A stretch of 64,000 nt of DNA from NCBI RefSeq assembly GCF_002871945.2, contig NZ_CP126963.1, positions 1,302,001 through 1,366,000 on the forward strand, given 5' to 3'. The notes beneath the pieces were generated by a model. The model did no database searches. It was given only the letters and a program-made list of their open reading frames with translations, and was not told the DNA's origin. Origin of the DNA: Gleimia hominis. GTDB lineage: Bacteria; Actinomycetota; Actinomycetes; Actinomycetales; Actinomycetaceae. The translations under genes and the position numbers were made by a program. Shown here piece by piece: positions 25,113 to 34,592 of the stretch (the stretch's first letter is position 1; every line of letters begins with the position of its first letter).

Positions 25113-26615
25113 ATGAGTCGACTACCAGGCATCTTCAAAACAGGGTTTTGGCGTTCAATAACGCTTCGAACCCGCCTGGTTGTACTGTTCACCCTGATCC
25201 TTTCAGTTGGATTCACCCTCGCAGCCACCGCCCTGCTAGGGATCTTGCAAGCACACCTCGTGGGCCAAGTAGACCGGGAACTAGAAGAATCCGCGCGCCG
25301 CACGGCCGTATCCACCGCCGAGGCACTTTTGAACTCGCGCGAACCCAATATTCCCTCAAACTACTACTTCCACTTCAAAACGGTGGACGGCAGCGAGAAC
25401 TCCCTAATTACTCCCGAAAGTGCAGACAGGTTCGGCGTGCCAGTAACTGGGGAACTACTACCCATGGGCGTGTACCCCCAAGGGGCGATGACGCGGCCGG
25501 TGAAGGTACCGTCCACTAAAGACGGTTCCTCCTGGCGGGCAGTTGCGGTGCCGATCAGTGTGAACAACCAGCCCTACGGCGTGGTGACGATCGCGCTGCC
25601 GCTGACGGACACCGACGAAACCCTGGTGAACACCGCGCAGTACTTTCTGCTGCTCGGAATCCTCATCACCGTCGTTGGAGCCACTACCTCCTACTACATG
25701 GTGCGGCTTGCGCTGCGGCCCCTCAAGCGAATAGAAACGGTGGCGAAACAAATTTCGGTAGGAAATATTTCGCAACGCATCGACCCCGAACCGGAAACGT
25801 CGGAAATAGGGTCGCTTACAACCAGCCTGAACCGTATGCTGGCGCGCATCGAACAATCATTTATGGAACGCGACGCCACGCAGGCGAAAGTGCGTCGATT
25901 CGTGTCGGACGCATCCCACGAACTACGCACCCCGCTGGCAGCGATCCGGGGGTATGCGGAACTGTACCGCATGGGCGGCGTACCGGAATCGGGTACTAAA
26001 GACGTGATGAACCGGATCGAATCGGAAGCCACCCGCATGGGCACGCTCGTGGAAGACCTGCTGACACTCGCGCGGCTAGACGAGAAACGGGAACTGAACG
26101 TGGAACGCGTGGACCTCATGGAACTGATTCGAAACGCGTCCTTTGACCTGCGGGCATTGGACTCCTCACGGGTGGTGCAGGTGCTGTCACTAAACGACGG
26201 TGAGGATGCACCCGAGCATTTCTACGCGATGGCCGACCGCGACCAGATGACGCAAGTGTTCACCAACATCATCGGCAACATCGTGCGCTACACGCCAAAC
26301 GGCACACCCGTGGAGTTCGCGGTAGGGAAAACAGAGGGCACACTGATTGTGGAAGTGCGCGACCACGGGCCCGGCATTTCCGCTTCCGACCAAGAGAAAG
26401 TGTTCGCCCGCTTCTACCGCACCGACGTGTCGCGCTCACGTGAATCCGGTGGGTCTGGCCTGGGGCTCGCGATCGTCGCCTCCATTATGGCGCTGCACTC
26501 GGGCAAAGCCAGTTTGATGCGCACAGAAGGTGGTGGACTCACCGTGAAACTGCGTTTACCTGGCCTGAAGATAGCTAACGAAGAAGATGCTAGCGAACCA
26601 ACCACCACGCAATAA
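25113..26615 (+). CDS. Sensor histidine kinase
   Basis: The 500-residue protein has a first membrane helix (about 20-45), an extracytoplasmic domain of about 130 residues, a second helix (YFLLLGILITVVGATTSYYMV, near 175-200), a HAMP domain, the H-box DASHELRTPLAAIRGYAELY with the phosphorylated histidine, an N-box NIIGNIVRYTPNG, and G-boxes DHGPGI and GGSGLGLAIV. It should autophosphorylate and pass phosphate to the adjacent regulator. The layout resembles TrcS/MprB-type kinases of actinobacteria. The signal is unknown. Confidence 0.92.
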   Translation: MSRLPGIFKTGFWRSITLRTRLVVLFTLILSVGFTLAATALLGILQAHLVGQVDRELEESARRTAVSTAEALLNSREPNIPSNYYFHFKTVDGSENSLITPESADRFGVPVTGELLPMGVYPQGAMTRPVKVPSTKDGSSWRAVAVPISVNNQPYGVVTIALPLTDTDETLVNTAQYFLLLGILITVVGATTSYYMVRLALRPLKRIETVAKQISVGNISQRIDPEPETSEIGSLTTSLNRMLARIEQSFMERDATQAKVRRFVSDASHELRTPLAAIRGYAELYRMGGVPESGTKDVMNRIESEATRMGTLVEDLLTLARLDEKRELNVERVDLMELIRNASFDLRALDSSRVVQVLSLNDGEDAPEHFYAMADRDQMTQVFTNIIGNIVRYTPNGTPVEFAVGKTEGTLIVEVRDHGPGISASDQEKVFARFYRTDVSRSRESGGSGLGLAIVASIMALHSGKASLMRTEGGGLTVKLRLPGLKIANEEDASEPTTTQ

Positions 26616-26715
26616 TCCCACCACCGCAGGCACAGGCAACCTTGCGTGCTCATTTCGCGCGCCTAACGCTAAGTGCCCACTAGATTGTTATTAGTAAAAG
26701 GCTTACTATATTTCG

Positions 26716-27894
26716 GTGCTTGATTTGTCTGAATCAAAAGTGCAGCCCAAGCCGCCCGCATGGCTTCCAAAGTCGTTCCAAGACGCGGCGGTGGCAAGTG
26801 GCGCGAGTGCGGACCGTGCGCAGATAACAGCCGAAGCGGATCGTCTGTTAGATAAGTGGAATGCGCCGGGCCGGCATTTTCACAACGCCAAGTTGCTTGC
26901 GAAAATCCTGTCGGCCTTCGACACGATCAGTGAATGCGCGCACGATCCCGACTTGGCGCGGCTCGCGATCTGGTACGGGGGTGCGTTTTTAACCCGATCT
27001 GTTCACGACGATGAGGCGCGGGTCCAGGTGCGTAAATCCGTTTGCGTGCGCGAGGTCGTAGCTGGCCTCCGCGGCCTGGGGGTACCTGAGGTTGACCGGG
27101 TAGTTCAGCTGGTTTCATATATGTTTGCGCTGCGCGCCCCCCGCGAGGACACGGATGCGAACGCACTGATTGACGCGCAAATGTCGGTGCTGGCGGCAGT
27201 GCCTCAGGAATATAAGAAATACCGGGCAGGGGCGCGTGCGGAATGCCCGGCTTTTTCAGATTTTGCGTTTAAGGTGTCGCGCCGCCGGTTCGTGCTTAAC
27301 CTGCTGAAACGCAAGACGATTTTCCGCTCCCCCAATGCGGGCGTGTGGGAGGATCCGGCGCGGCAGAATCTGGAGGCCGAGTTGGCGAATCTGGATGCGG
27401 CGATTGCGAAGGTGGATCCGGATTTTACTGATGAACCTGCGGGCGGCGTGGTTGATGATGAGGAACCCACTTCTGGTACGCTCGTGATTCGCCGCAGTGT
27501 TAAGAAACCGCCGCGGCAAAGCCCTGCAGACAGGAAAAGCAACGAAAACAATGAGTCTTCTGGTGGCGCTTTGACTAGCGACAGTACGCTTACCTCCGAT
27601 CGGGCGTTTGAGAAGCCAGCGAATAACCGCGATGGCGGTGGGGAGTCTGGTGATACCTCAAAGAATAAACCTGAGGGCGCGAAAATGCGCGAGGCTGACG
27701 CGGGAGACCAGGGCGCATCGAGCCTCGAATCAGAACCGGACTTCTTGACGCCAGCTCCGAAACCGCAGGTGAAGCGGAAGACCGCTAAGGAACAAGCCCG
27801 GGAGTCAGGTAAGCAACAGGCCACTGAACCGACTGAAGGACAGGCACGCAGCGAGGCAGCTAAGGAGCAGGCTCGCGACTCAGAGGTGGACTAA
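26716..27894 (+). CDS. Degenerate HD-like protein with a disordered tail
   Basis: The N-terminal 200 residues resemble COG4339-type predicted metal-dependent HD phosphohydrolases: WNAPGRHFHNAKLLAKIL aligns with the RHYHxxxHI motif, and LARLAIWYGGAFL lies where the family has the metal-binding HD of AAWFHDAVY. Here the HD pair is GG and the second histidine of the first motif is Lys or Leu, so catalysis is doubtful. From about residue 245 the sequence is low-complexity, charged and rich in Ser, Glu, Lys and Pro. Start is GTG at 26716 with TACTAT six bases before it and no ribosome binding site, suggesting a leaderless transcript. Function unknown. Confidence 0.7.
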   Translation: MLDLSESKVQPKPPAWLPKSFQDAAVASGASADRAQITAEADRLLDKWNAPGRHFHNAKLLAKILSAFDTISECAHDPDLARLAIWYGGAFLTRSVHDDEARVQVRKSVCVREVVAGLRGLGVPEVDRVVQLVSYMFALRAPREDTDANALIDAQMSVLAAVPQEYKKYRAGARAECPAFSDFAFKVSRRRFVLNLLKRKTIFRSPNAGVWEDPARQNLEAELANLDAAIAKVDPDFTDEPAGGVVDDEEPTSGTLVIRRSVKKPPRQSPADRKSNENNESSGGALTSDSTLTSDRAFEKPANNRDGGGESGDTSKNKPEGAKMREADAGDQGASSLESEPDFLTPAPKPQVKRKTAKEQARESGKQQATEPTEGQARSEAAKEQARDSEVD

Positions 27895-28028
27895 CAGGTT
27901 TTAGCTCCTGCTTTATCCACAGGGATTTTGAGTGCACAACCAGGCCAGTGGGGGTGGGTGTGGGCTTGGCGCTGCGCGCACACTGGGATTGTCAGTGTTT
28001 GACTAAAGCGCAGTAAGGAGCGTTTAAC

Positions 28029-28319
28029 ATGGCAGTTTTTCAAGTAGATTCCGAAGAAGTAGCACGCTGTTCCGCGTTGGTCCGCTCGTCCGTTGAGTCA
28101 GTGCGTTCCCAAGTGCATGCCCTGATGGGTAACTTGCAGGCGTTAGAGGCGTCTTGGCAGGGCGCGGCGTCTAACCAGTTCTCCTCTGTAGTGGCGAACT
28201 GGCGGGCAACCCAAGCGCAGGTTGAGGCCTCGTTGGATCAGATTGGTTCCCAGATGTCGGTTGCGGCCGCTACCTACTCGGACGCAGAGGCGCAGTCCTT
28301 GTCTTTGTTCGCTGGGTAG
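28029..28319 (+). CDS. WXG100-family protein (ESAT-6-like)
   Basis: The 96-residue, helical protein has the central SWQG (WXG) turn between two predicted helices, and starts MAVFQVDSEEVARCSALVRSSVESVRSQV. Such proteins are substrates of type VII secretion. No EccC, EccD or other ESX component is in the window and the protein has no obvious C-terminal YxxxD/E signal: the nearest is TYSDAEAQ, which does not fit exactly. AAGGAG precedes the ATG. It is transcribed alone towards the convergent groEL. Confidence 0.88.
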   Translation: MAVFQVDSEEVARCSALVRSSVESVRSQVHALMGNLQALEASWQGAASNQFSSVVANWRATQAQVEASLDQIGSQMSVAAATYSDAEAQSLSLFAG

Positions 28320-28413
28320 GGCGAGTTGTGTCGGACTTGCCGGATGCGTCAGGCCGATAGCGTTCGACAGGTAGCGTTTTATAGACGGTAACAAATAACA
28401 GGTAGAACTGTAT

Positions 28414-28459
28414 ACAAAAACAGTTGGGGTGCGGCTGTTATAACCGCACCCCAACTGTT
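28414..28459 (-). terminator. groEL terminator
   Basis: AACAGTTGGGGTGCGG (28419-28434) and CCGCACCCCAACTGTT (28444-28459) form a perfect 16-bp stem with a 9-base loop. On the minus strand it is followed by TTTTTG, so it ends the groEL transcript; on the plus strand it could also stop WXG100 read-through. Confidence 0.88.
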
Positions 28460-28535
28460 CAGTTCTTCAGCAACCCCTCTCGGTCAGGCACCCAACTTCA
28501 GTTGCGCACCTAACTTACGGGTCGTCACTGTCGAT

Positions 28536-30182
<1,647 letters not shown>

Positions 30183-30269
30183 TTACGGCCCGTCAATGCC
30201 CGCGACGGACGACCACTATCTACACGCTCATGTCTCGCATAGCAGTGGCCTCACTGACCGGCCTTACGA

Positions 30270-30296
30270 TTATCACTCGAACCTTGCGAGTGCTAA
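30270..30296 (-). promoter_or_regulatory. CIRCE operator 1 upstream of groEL
   Basis: Arms TTATCACTC (30270-30278) and GAGTGCTAA (30288-30296) flank a 9-base spacer. This matches the HrcA consensus TTAGCACTC-N9-GAGTGCTAA with one mismatch. It lies 112 bases upstream of the groEL start. Confidence 0.9.
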
Positions 30297-30304
30297 GTCC
30301 TAGT

Positions 30305-30331
30305 TTGGCACTCTCCGGCGGTGAGTGCAAG
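30305..30331 (-). promoter_or_regulatory. CIRCE operator 2 upstream of groEL
   Basis: Arms TTGGCACTC (30305-30313) and GAGTGCAAG (30323-30331) flank a 9-base spacer. It is a weaker CIRCE with about three mismatches, 8 bases from operator 1, forming a tandem pair. Confidence 0.75.
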
Positions 30332-30388
30332 ATGGAACAGCTAAAAAGAATTGCTAACTGCGAAACCGCGTTTAGTCGCTACAGCTGC

Positions 30389-30982
30389 CTACCCTTGGTA
30401 GTCACCTTTGAGGATGATGATGATTCCGGCGTTTCCAACCGCACGGTCGTTGTTCTGCAGGTTAGAGATTCCCAGTACCTCACCGGCATGTTTGGCAGCT
30501 TCTTCGTAGTCTTTTCCGTAGTAAATGGTGGTCTGCTCCGTAATCCATTCGGACGCGTTACCGTTACTTACCTGGGTGAAACCGTCGTCGCTGAGTTTGC
30601 CGCTAACTTGCGCGGCGAGCCCGTTTCGCCCAGTGCCGTTCAGTACGGATACTGGGAAGTCTTTATTGATGGGTTCTTCAGAGGGTTTCTGCTCTTCGGA
30701 AGGCTCCGGAGTGGGACTGTTTTCTTCCTTGGGGCTAGTGCTCGCTTCAGGCGTGGCGGAGGCGGATTGGCTCACGGTTGGTTTCGGTGTTTCCGCTTCT
30801 TTTTTTGGCCCGGATCCAGTTACGTACCACGCTGCTGCCCACGCGAGTAGGGGCACTGCGATTACGACAATTAGGAACGGCAGAACTGTTTTCCACTGCG
30901 ATGGACGCGCGCGGTGTGCACCCATGGGGACGTTCTTGCCCGCTTCGTCAAATTCATCTTCTGGATACTGATGAGCACTCAT
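30389..30982 (-). CDS. Membrane-anchored LytR C-terminal domain protein
   Basis: The protein begins MSAHQYPEDEFDEAGKNVPMGAHRARPS, has one membrane helix (VLPFLIVVIAVPLLAWAAAWYV), a Ser/Pro/Glu/Lys-rich linker and a C-terminal LytR_C domain (FPVSVLNGTGRNGLAAQVSGKL...IYYGKDYEEAAKHAGEVLG). Such domains are found at the end of wall-polymer transferases and as stand-alone proteins of unknown role outside the membrane. I use the ATG at 30982 because TAGTGT lies seven bases upstream with no ribosome binding site, fitting a leaderless transcript; a GTG at 31060 would add 26 poorly conserved residues. It reads in the same direction as groEL. Confidence 0.82.
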   Translation of the reverse strand: MSAHQYPEDEFDEAGKNVPMGAHRARPSQWKTVLPFLIVVIAVPLLAWAAAWYVTGSGPKKEAETPKPTVSQSASATPEASTSPKEENSPTPEPSEEQKPSEEPINKDFPVSVLNGTGRNGLAAQVSGKLSDDGFTQVSNGNASEWITEQTTIYYGKDYEEAAKHAGEVLGISNLQNNDRAVGNAGIIIILKGDYQG

Positions 30983-31197
30983 GGATTTCACACTACCGGG
31001 TTTGCCAGCTTGGAAGCTACGACGCGCCGATTTCGAAACCACGTTTGGATTGGTCGGCACAGATTATGTGGCCGGTTATGTAACAGGTCATGTGACCGGC
31101 AATGTGAGGGCAGTCGGGCGGGTAATGCAAGCTTGAGGGAATGAGCAATGTGGTTTGCGGGTGAACGCGTGAGGTGGGGAGCGGGTAGGGTTGGGTT

Positions 31198-31878
31198 GTG
31201 GCTAGTGTGAAACCGTTGTCTGAGTTGATCGACCCGGGTTGGGCTCGTGTTTTAGCGCCGGTTGAGCCGGTCATTCACCGGTTGGGCGATATGTTGCGTG
31301 AGGAAGTGCGTGCTGGTAACCAGTATCTTCCTGCAGGGACGGATGTGTTGCGCGCGTTCACGTATCCGTTTGAGAAGGTGAAGGTGCTGCTGGTTGGGCA
31401 GGATCCTTATCCGACGCCGGGCCATGCGATGGGCTTGTCGTTTTCTGTTAACCCGGGGGTGGCTTTGCCGCGCTCGCTGGTTAATATTTACGCGGAGTTG
31501 GAGTCGGATTTGGGGATTGCGCCGGCGAAAACTGGGGATTTAACAGCGTGGTCGCAGCAGGGCGTTTGCTTGTTGAACCGGGTGTTGACGGTGCGGGCGG
31601 GGGCGCCGGGTTCGCATCGGAATCGTGGTTGGGAGGATGTGACTGAGGTTGCTATCCGCGCTTTAGTTGCGCGTGAGCGGCCTTTGGTAGCGGTTTTGTG
31701 GGGGAATGATGCGCGTAAGTTGAAACCGTTGCTGGGTGGGGTGCCGTGTGTTGAGTCGGTGCACCCTTCTCCCCTTTCGGCGCGTCGCGGATTTTTTGAG
31801 TCCCGCCCATTTTCTAAGGTGAATGCGTTGCTTGAGGAGCAGGGCTGTGATCCGGTTGATTGGCGTTTAGAGAAGTAG
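31198..31878 (+). CDS. ung: Uracil-DNA glycosylase, family 1
   Basis: The 226-residue enzyme excises uracil from DNA. It has the catalytic-water motif [16 protein letters not shown], the [15 protein letters not shown] segment, VLWGNDARK, and the DNA-minor-groove loop [20 protein letters not shown] with the key histidine. The GTG start is six bases after TAGGGT and has no ribosome binding site, so it may be leaderless. It is divergent from the LytR_C gene and 10 bases ahead of an SGNH hydrolase gene. Confidence 0.95.
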   Translation: MASVKPLSELIDPGWARVLAPVEPVIHRLGDMLREEVRAGNQYLPAGTDVLRAFTYPFEKVKVLLVGQDPYPTPGHAMGLSFSVNPGVALPRSLVNIYAELESDLGIAPAKTGDLTAWSQQGVCLLNRVLTVRAGAPGSHRNRGWEDVTEVAIRALVARERPLVAVLWGNDARKLKPLLGGVPCVESVHPSPLSARRGFFESRPFSKVNALLEEQGCDPVDWRLEK

Positions 31879-31888
31879 GAGGGTTATT

Positions 31889-32746
31889 TTGAGCAATTCA
31901 CCACTAGATGCGGATGCGGTTGCGTCCGGTGTGGGTCGTTGGGCTCGGTATGTGGCGATTGGGGATTCTCTTTCTGAGGGCCTGTGGGATCACTACGCTG
32001 ATGGCTCGCTGCGTGGGTGGACGGATCGGTTGGCGCAGAAGCTTTCAGCTCGTCGTTTAGATGCTGGGTTGCCGGCGTTGGAGTATGCGAATTTGGCGAT
32101 TCGGGGAAAGAAGATTCGCCCGATTCTTAGCGACCAGTTGCCTGAGGCGTTGCGGATGGGTGCAGACCTGGTTTCGATTACAGCGGGTGGTAATGATGTG
32201 TTGCGTCCTAAGGTTAATGTGACGGAGTTGGTTAACCGTTTGGAGCTGGCGATTGTGCGTGCACGTGAGGCAGGTGCGGACGTGTTGCTGGTTGCGAGTG
32301 CGGATCCAAAGGGTTCACCGTTGTTGGAGCTTACGCGCGGCCGGGTGGCTGCGTTTAATTGCGCGATTTGGAGTTTGGCGCGGCGGCATGGTTGCAGTGT
32401 GGTGGACATGTGGGGTTTGCGTGGTTTGAAGCGTTGGTCCGCTTGGAGTGAGGACCGTCTTCATATGAGTCCGCAGGGCCATGAGTTAGCTGCGGAGGCT
32501 GCGCTTGTTGGGCTGGGGTTGGAACCGGATGACCCTAGTTTCGATGGGCCGAGGACCCCGTCTTCTTCTAATCCGCTTTCGAATCCTGCGGCTGGGGTGT
32601 CTGGGATGGGCCCGGGGCGGCGGCCTTCGGACCGGGTTTGGTTGCGTAAGCATGCGATCCCGTGGGCGCAGCGGCATTTGAAGGGGCGTTCTTCTGGGGA
32701 TGGTCGGAGCGCAAAACGCCCTGATTTAGAACAGATCTACCCGTAA
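31889..32746 (+). CDS. SGNH/GDSL-family hydrolase
   Basis: The 285-residue protein has the SGNH blocks in order: block I AIGDSLSEG with the nucleophile serine, block II NLAIRGKK, block III TAGGNDVLRP, and block V DRLHMSPQGHELAAEAA with the catalytic His and Asp/Arg context. No signal peptide is seen, so it is likely cytoplasmic. The C-terminal 60 residues are Pro/Ser/Arg-rich. TTG start at 31889 follows GGAGGG by 6-7 bases. Substrate unknown; such esterases act on lipids or acylated carbohydrates. Likely co-transcribed with ung. Confidence 0.88.
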   Translation: MSNSPLDADAVASGVGRWARYVAIGDSLSEGLWDHYADGSLRGWTDRLAQKLSARRLDAGLPALEYANLAIRGKKIRPILSDQLPEALRMGADLVSITAGGNDVLRPKVNVTELVNRLELAIVRAREAGADVLLVASADPKGSPLLELTRGRVAAFNCAIWSLARRHGCSVVDMWGLRGLKRWSAWSEDRLHMSPQGHELAAEAALVGLGLEPDDPSFDGPRTPSSSNPLSNPAAGVSGMGPGRRPSDRVWLRKHAIPWAQRHLKGRSSGDGRSAKRPDLEQIYP

Positions 32747-32890
32747 GTTAACCGAGCTCACATGCTATATGCGCCGCACTGCATCCACCCCCTTTATGTG
32801 CCTCCGCTGAACCTGCCGCGCATGTCCCCTACCGCGCACGAAAAGATTCCGCGCGCTAGGTTGGAAGGGAGGAGTTGAGAGGAGCTGACC

Positions 32891-34366
32891 ATGACGGTCA
32901 ACGTTAAAGAACTAATCAATCGTGTGCCAACCGGCCTGTTAATCAATAATGAGTGGGTCGATGCGAAAAATAATGAAACTTACGAGGTGACTAATCCTGC
33001 TACCGGTGAGGTCCTTGCCGAGCTGGCTTCTGCGGGTGCAGACGATGCGCGCGCAGCCTTAGATGCCGCGTGTGAGGCGCAAACTGACTGGGCTCGCACC
33101 TCCCCGCGTGAACGCGCTGACATTTTGCGCCGCGCATTTGAGTTAGTGCATGAACGCGGTGAGGAATTCGCTGCCCTCATGACCCTAGAAATGGGGAAAC
33201 CACTTTCGGAGGCGCAAGGGGAGGTTACGTACGGCGCGGAGTTTTTGCGTTGGTTCAGTGAAGAGACCACGCGTTTATACGGGCGCACGGCCACTTTGCC
33301 TGAGGGCGCGTTGCGGATGGTGACGCGGCGTAAACCCGTGGGCCCATGCTTGCTGATTACCCCGTGGAACTTCCCGCTTGCGATGGCTACCCGCAAGGTA
33401 GGGCCCGCAGTTGCCGCGGGATGCACGATGGTTTTGAAACCCGCGAAGCTAACGCCACTGACCGCCCAGTATTTTGCGCAAACTATGCTGGACGCGGGCC
33501 TGCCGAAAGGCGTGCTGAACGTAGTTTCCGGTAAAAGCGCGTCTGCGATCTCCACGCCTTTGATGGCAGACAGGCGACTGCGGAAAGTGTCATTCACCGG
33601 GTCCACTGCCGTGGGCCGCACCTTACTTAAAGCCGCTGCCGACAACGTTTTACGCACGTCCATGGAACTGGGTGGGAACGCTCCGTTCATAGTTTTTGAA
33701 GACGCGGATATTGACCAGGCTGTTGCTGGTGCGATGGGTGCGAAAATGCGTAACATCGGGGAGGCCTGCACGGCCGCGAACCGGTTCCTGATTCACGAGT
33801 CAGTCGCAGATGAGTTCACTGCGAAACTCGTGAGCGCCATCAAAGCCCTGAAGGTTGGCGACGGCATGGAAGAAGGGGTGACGTGCGGGCCACTCATCAC
33901 CTCAGACGCCGTAGAAAACATGGAGGCCTTAGTGAAAGACGCGGTCGATCACGGCGGGAAAGTACTGGTAGGTGGCAGCCGAGTAGATGGTGCAGGAAAC
34001 TTCTTTGAACCCACCGTGTTGCGCGGCATGGACCGGGGCGCACGCGTGTTCCAAGAGGAAATTTTTGGCCCCCTGTCCCCCATTTTCACGTTCAAAACAG
34101 AGTCAGAGGTAGTGGCTGCCGCTAACGACATGGAGTACGGTTTAGCCTCATATGTCTATACGGAAAACAGCGACCGCATGTGGCGGTTGGCGGACGCCCT
34201 GGAGTACGGGTTGATGGGCTACAACGCGGGCGTGATTTCGAACGCAGCCGCCCCATTTGGTGGGGTGAAGCAATCGGGTTTGGGCCGCGAAGGCGCAGCG
34301 GAAGGAATCGAAGAGTACACGTCCGTGCAGTACATCGGGGTGCGCGACCCCTACGCAGGCCAGTAG
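32891..34366 (+). CDS. gabD: NADP-type succinate-semialdehyde dehydrogenase
   Basis: The 491-residue aldehyde dehydrogenase matches GabD: VTNPATGEVLAEL, TPWNFPLAMATRKVGPAVAAGCTMVLKPA, SFTGSTAVGR, MELGGNAPFIVFEDAD with the general-base Glu, and NIGEACTAANRF with the catalytic Cys. It oxidises succinate semialdehyde to succinate. Related members act on glutarate or other semialdehydes. AGGAG precedes the ATG by about 8 bases. No GABA transaminase is adjacent. A hairpin follows. Confidence 0.88.
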   Translation: MTVNVKELINRVPTGLLINNEWVDAKNNETYEVTNPATGEVLAELASAGADDARAALDAACEAQTDWARTSPRERADILRRAFELVHERGEEFAALMTLEMGKPLSEAQGEVTYGAEFLRWFSEETTRLYGRTATLPEGALRMVTRRKPVGPCLLITPWNFPLAMATRKVGPAVAAGCTMVLKPAKLTPLTAQYFAQTMLDAGLPKGVLNVVSGKSASAISTPLMADRRLRKVSFTGSTAVGRTLLKAAADNVLRTSMELGGNAPFIVFEDADIDQAVAGAMGAKMRNIGEACTAANRFLIHESVADEFTAKLVSAIKALKVGDGMEEGVTCGPLITSDAVENMEALVKDAVDHGGKVLVGGSRVDGAGNFFEPTVLRGMDRGARVFQEEIFGPLSPIFTFKTESEVVAAANDMEYGLASYVYTENSDRMWRLADALEYGLMGYNAGVISNAAAPFGGVKQSGLGREGAAEGIEEYTSVQYIGVRDPYAGQ

Positions 34367-34486
34367 CACGTAAACAAGCGCGCGCCACAAATCCGCATGG
34401 AAAGGCGAAACGGCGTACTCGAAAGGTAACTAAAGGGTTCATAGGAGGTTACGTTTGCCGGTAGGTTACAGCGCGTAGGCTAGCTG

Positions 34487-34517
34487 CCCGTCCGTTGTGC
34501 TGACACCAACGGGCGGG
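34487..34517 (+). terminator. Probable gabD terminator
   Basis: CCCGTCCGTTG (34487-34497) pairs with CAACGGGCGGG (34507-34517), with one G-T pair and a 9-base loop. It is followed by TAGTTATAGCATTCTT rather than a solid T tract. Confidence 0.6.
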
Positions 34518-34592
34518 TAGTTATAGCATTCTTATGTCATTAGTGCAGCCAAGAATTAACAACTTGTAGTCAACCATATTGAAAGTGTTGCC

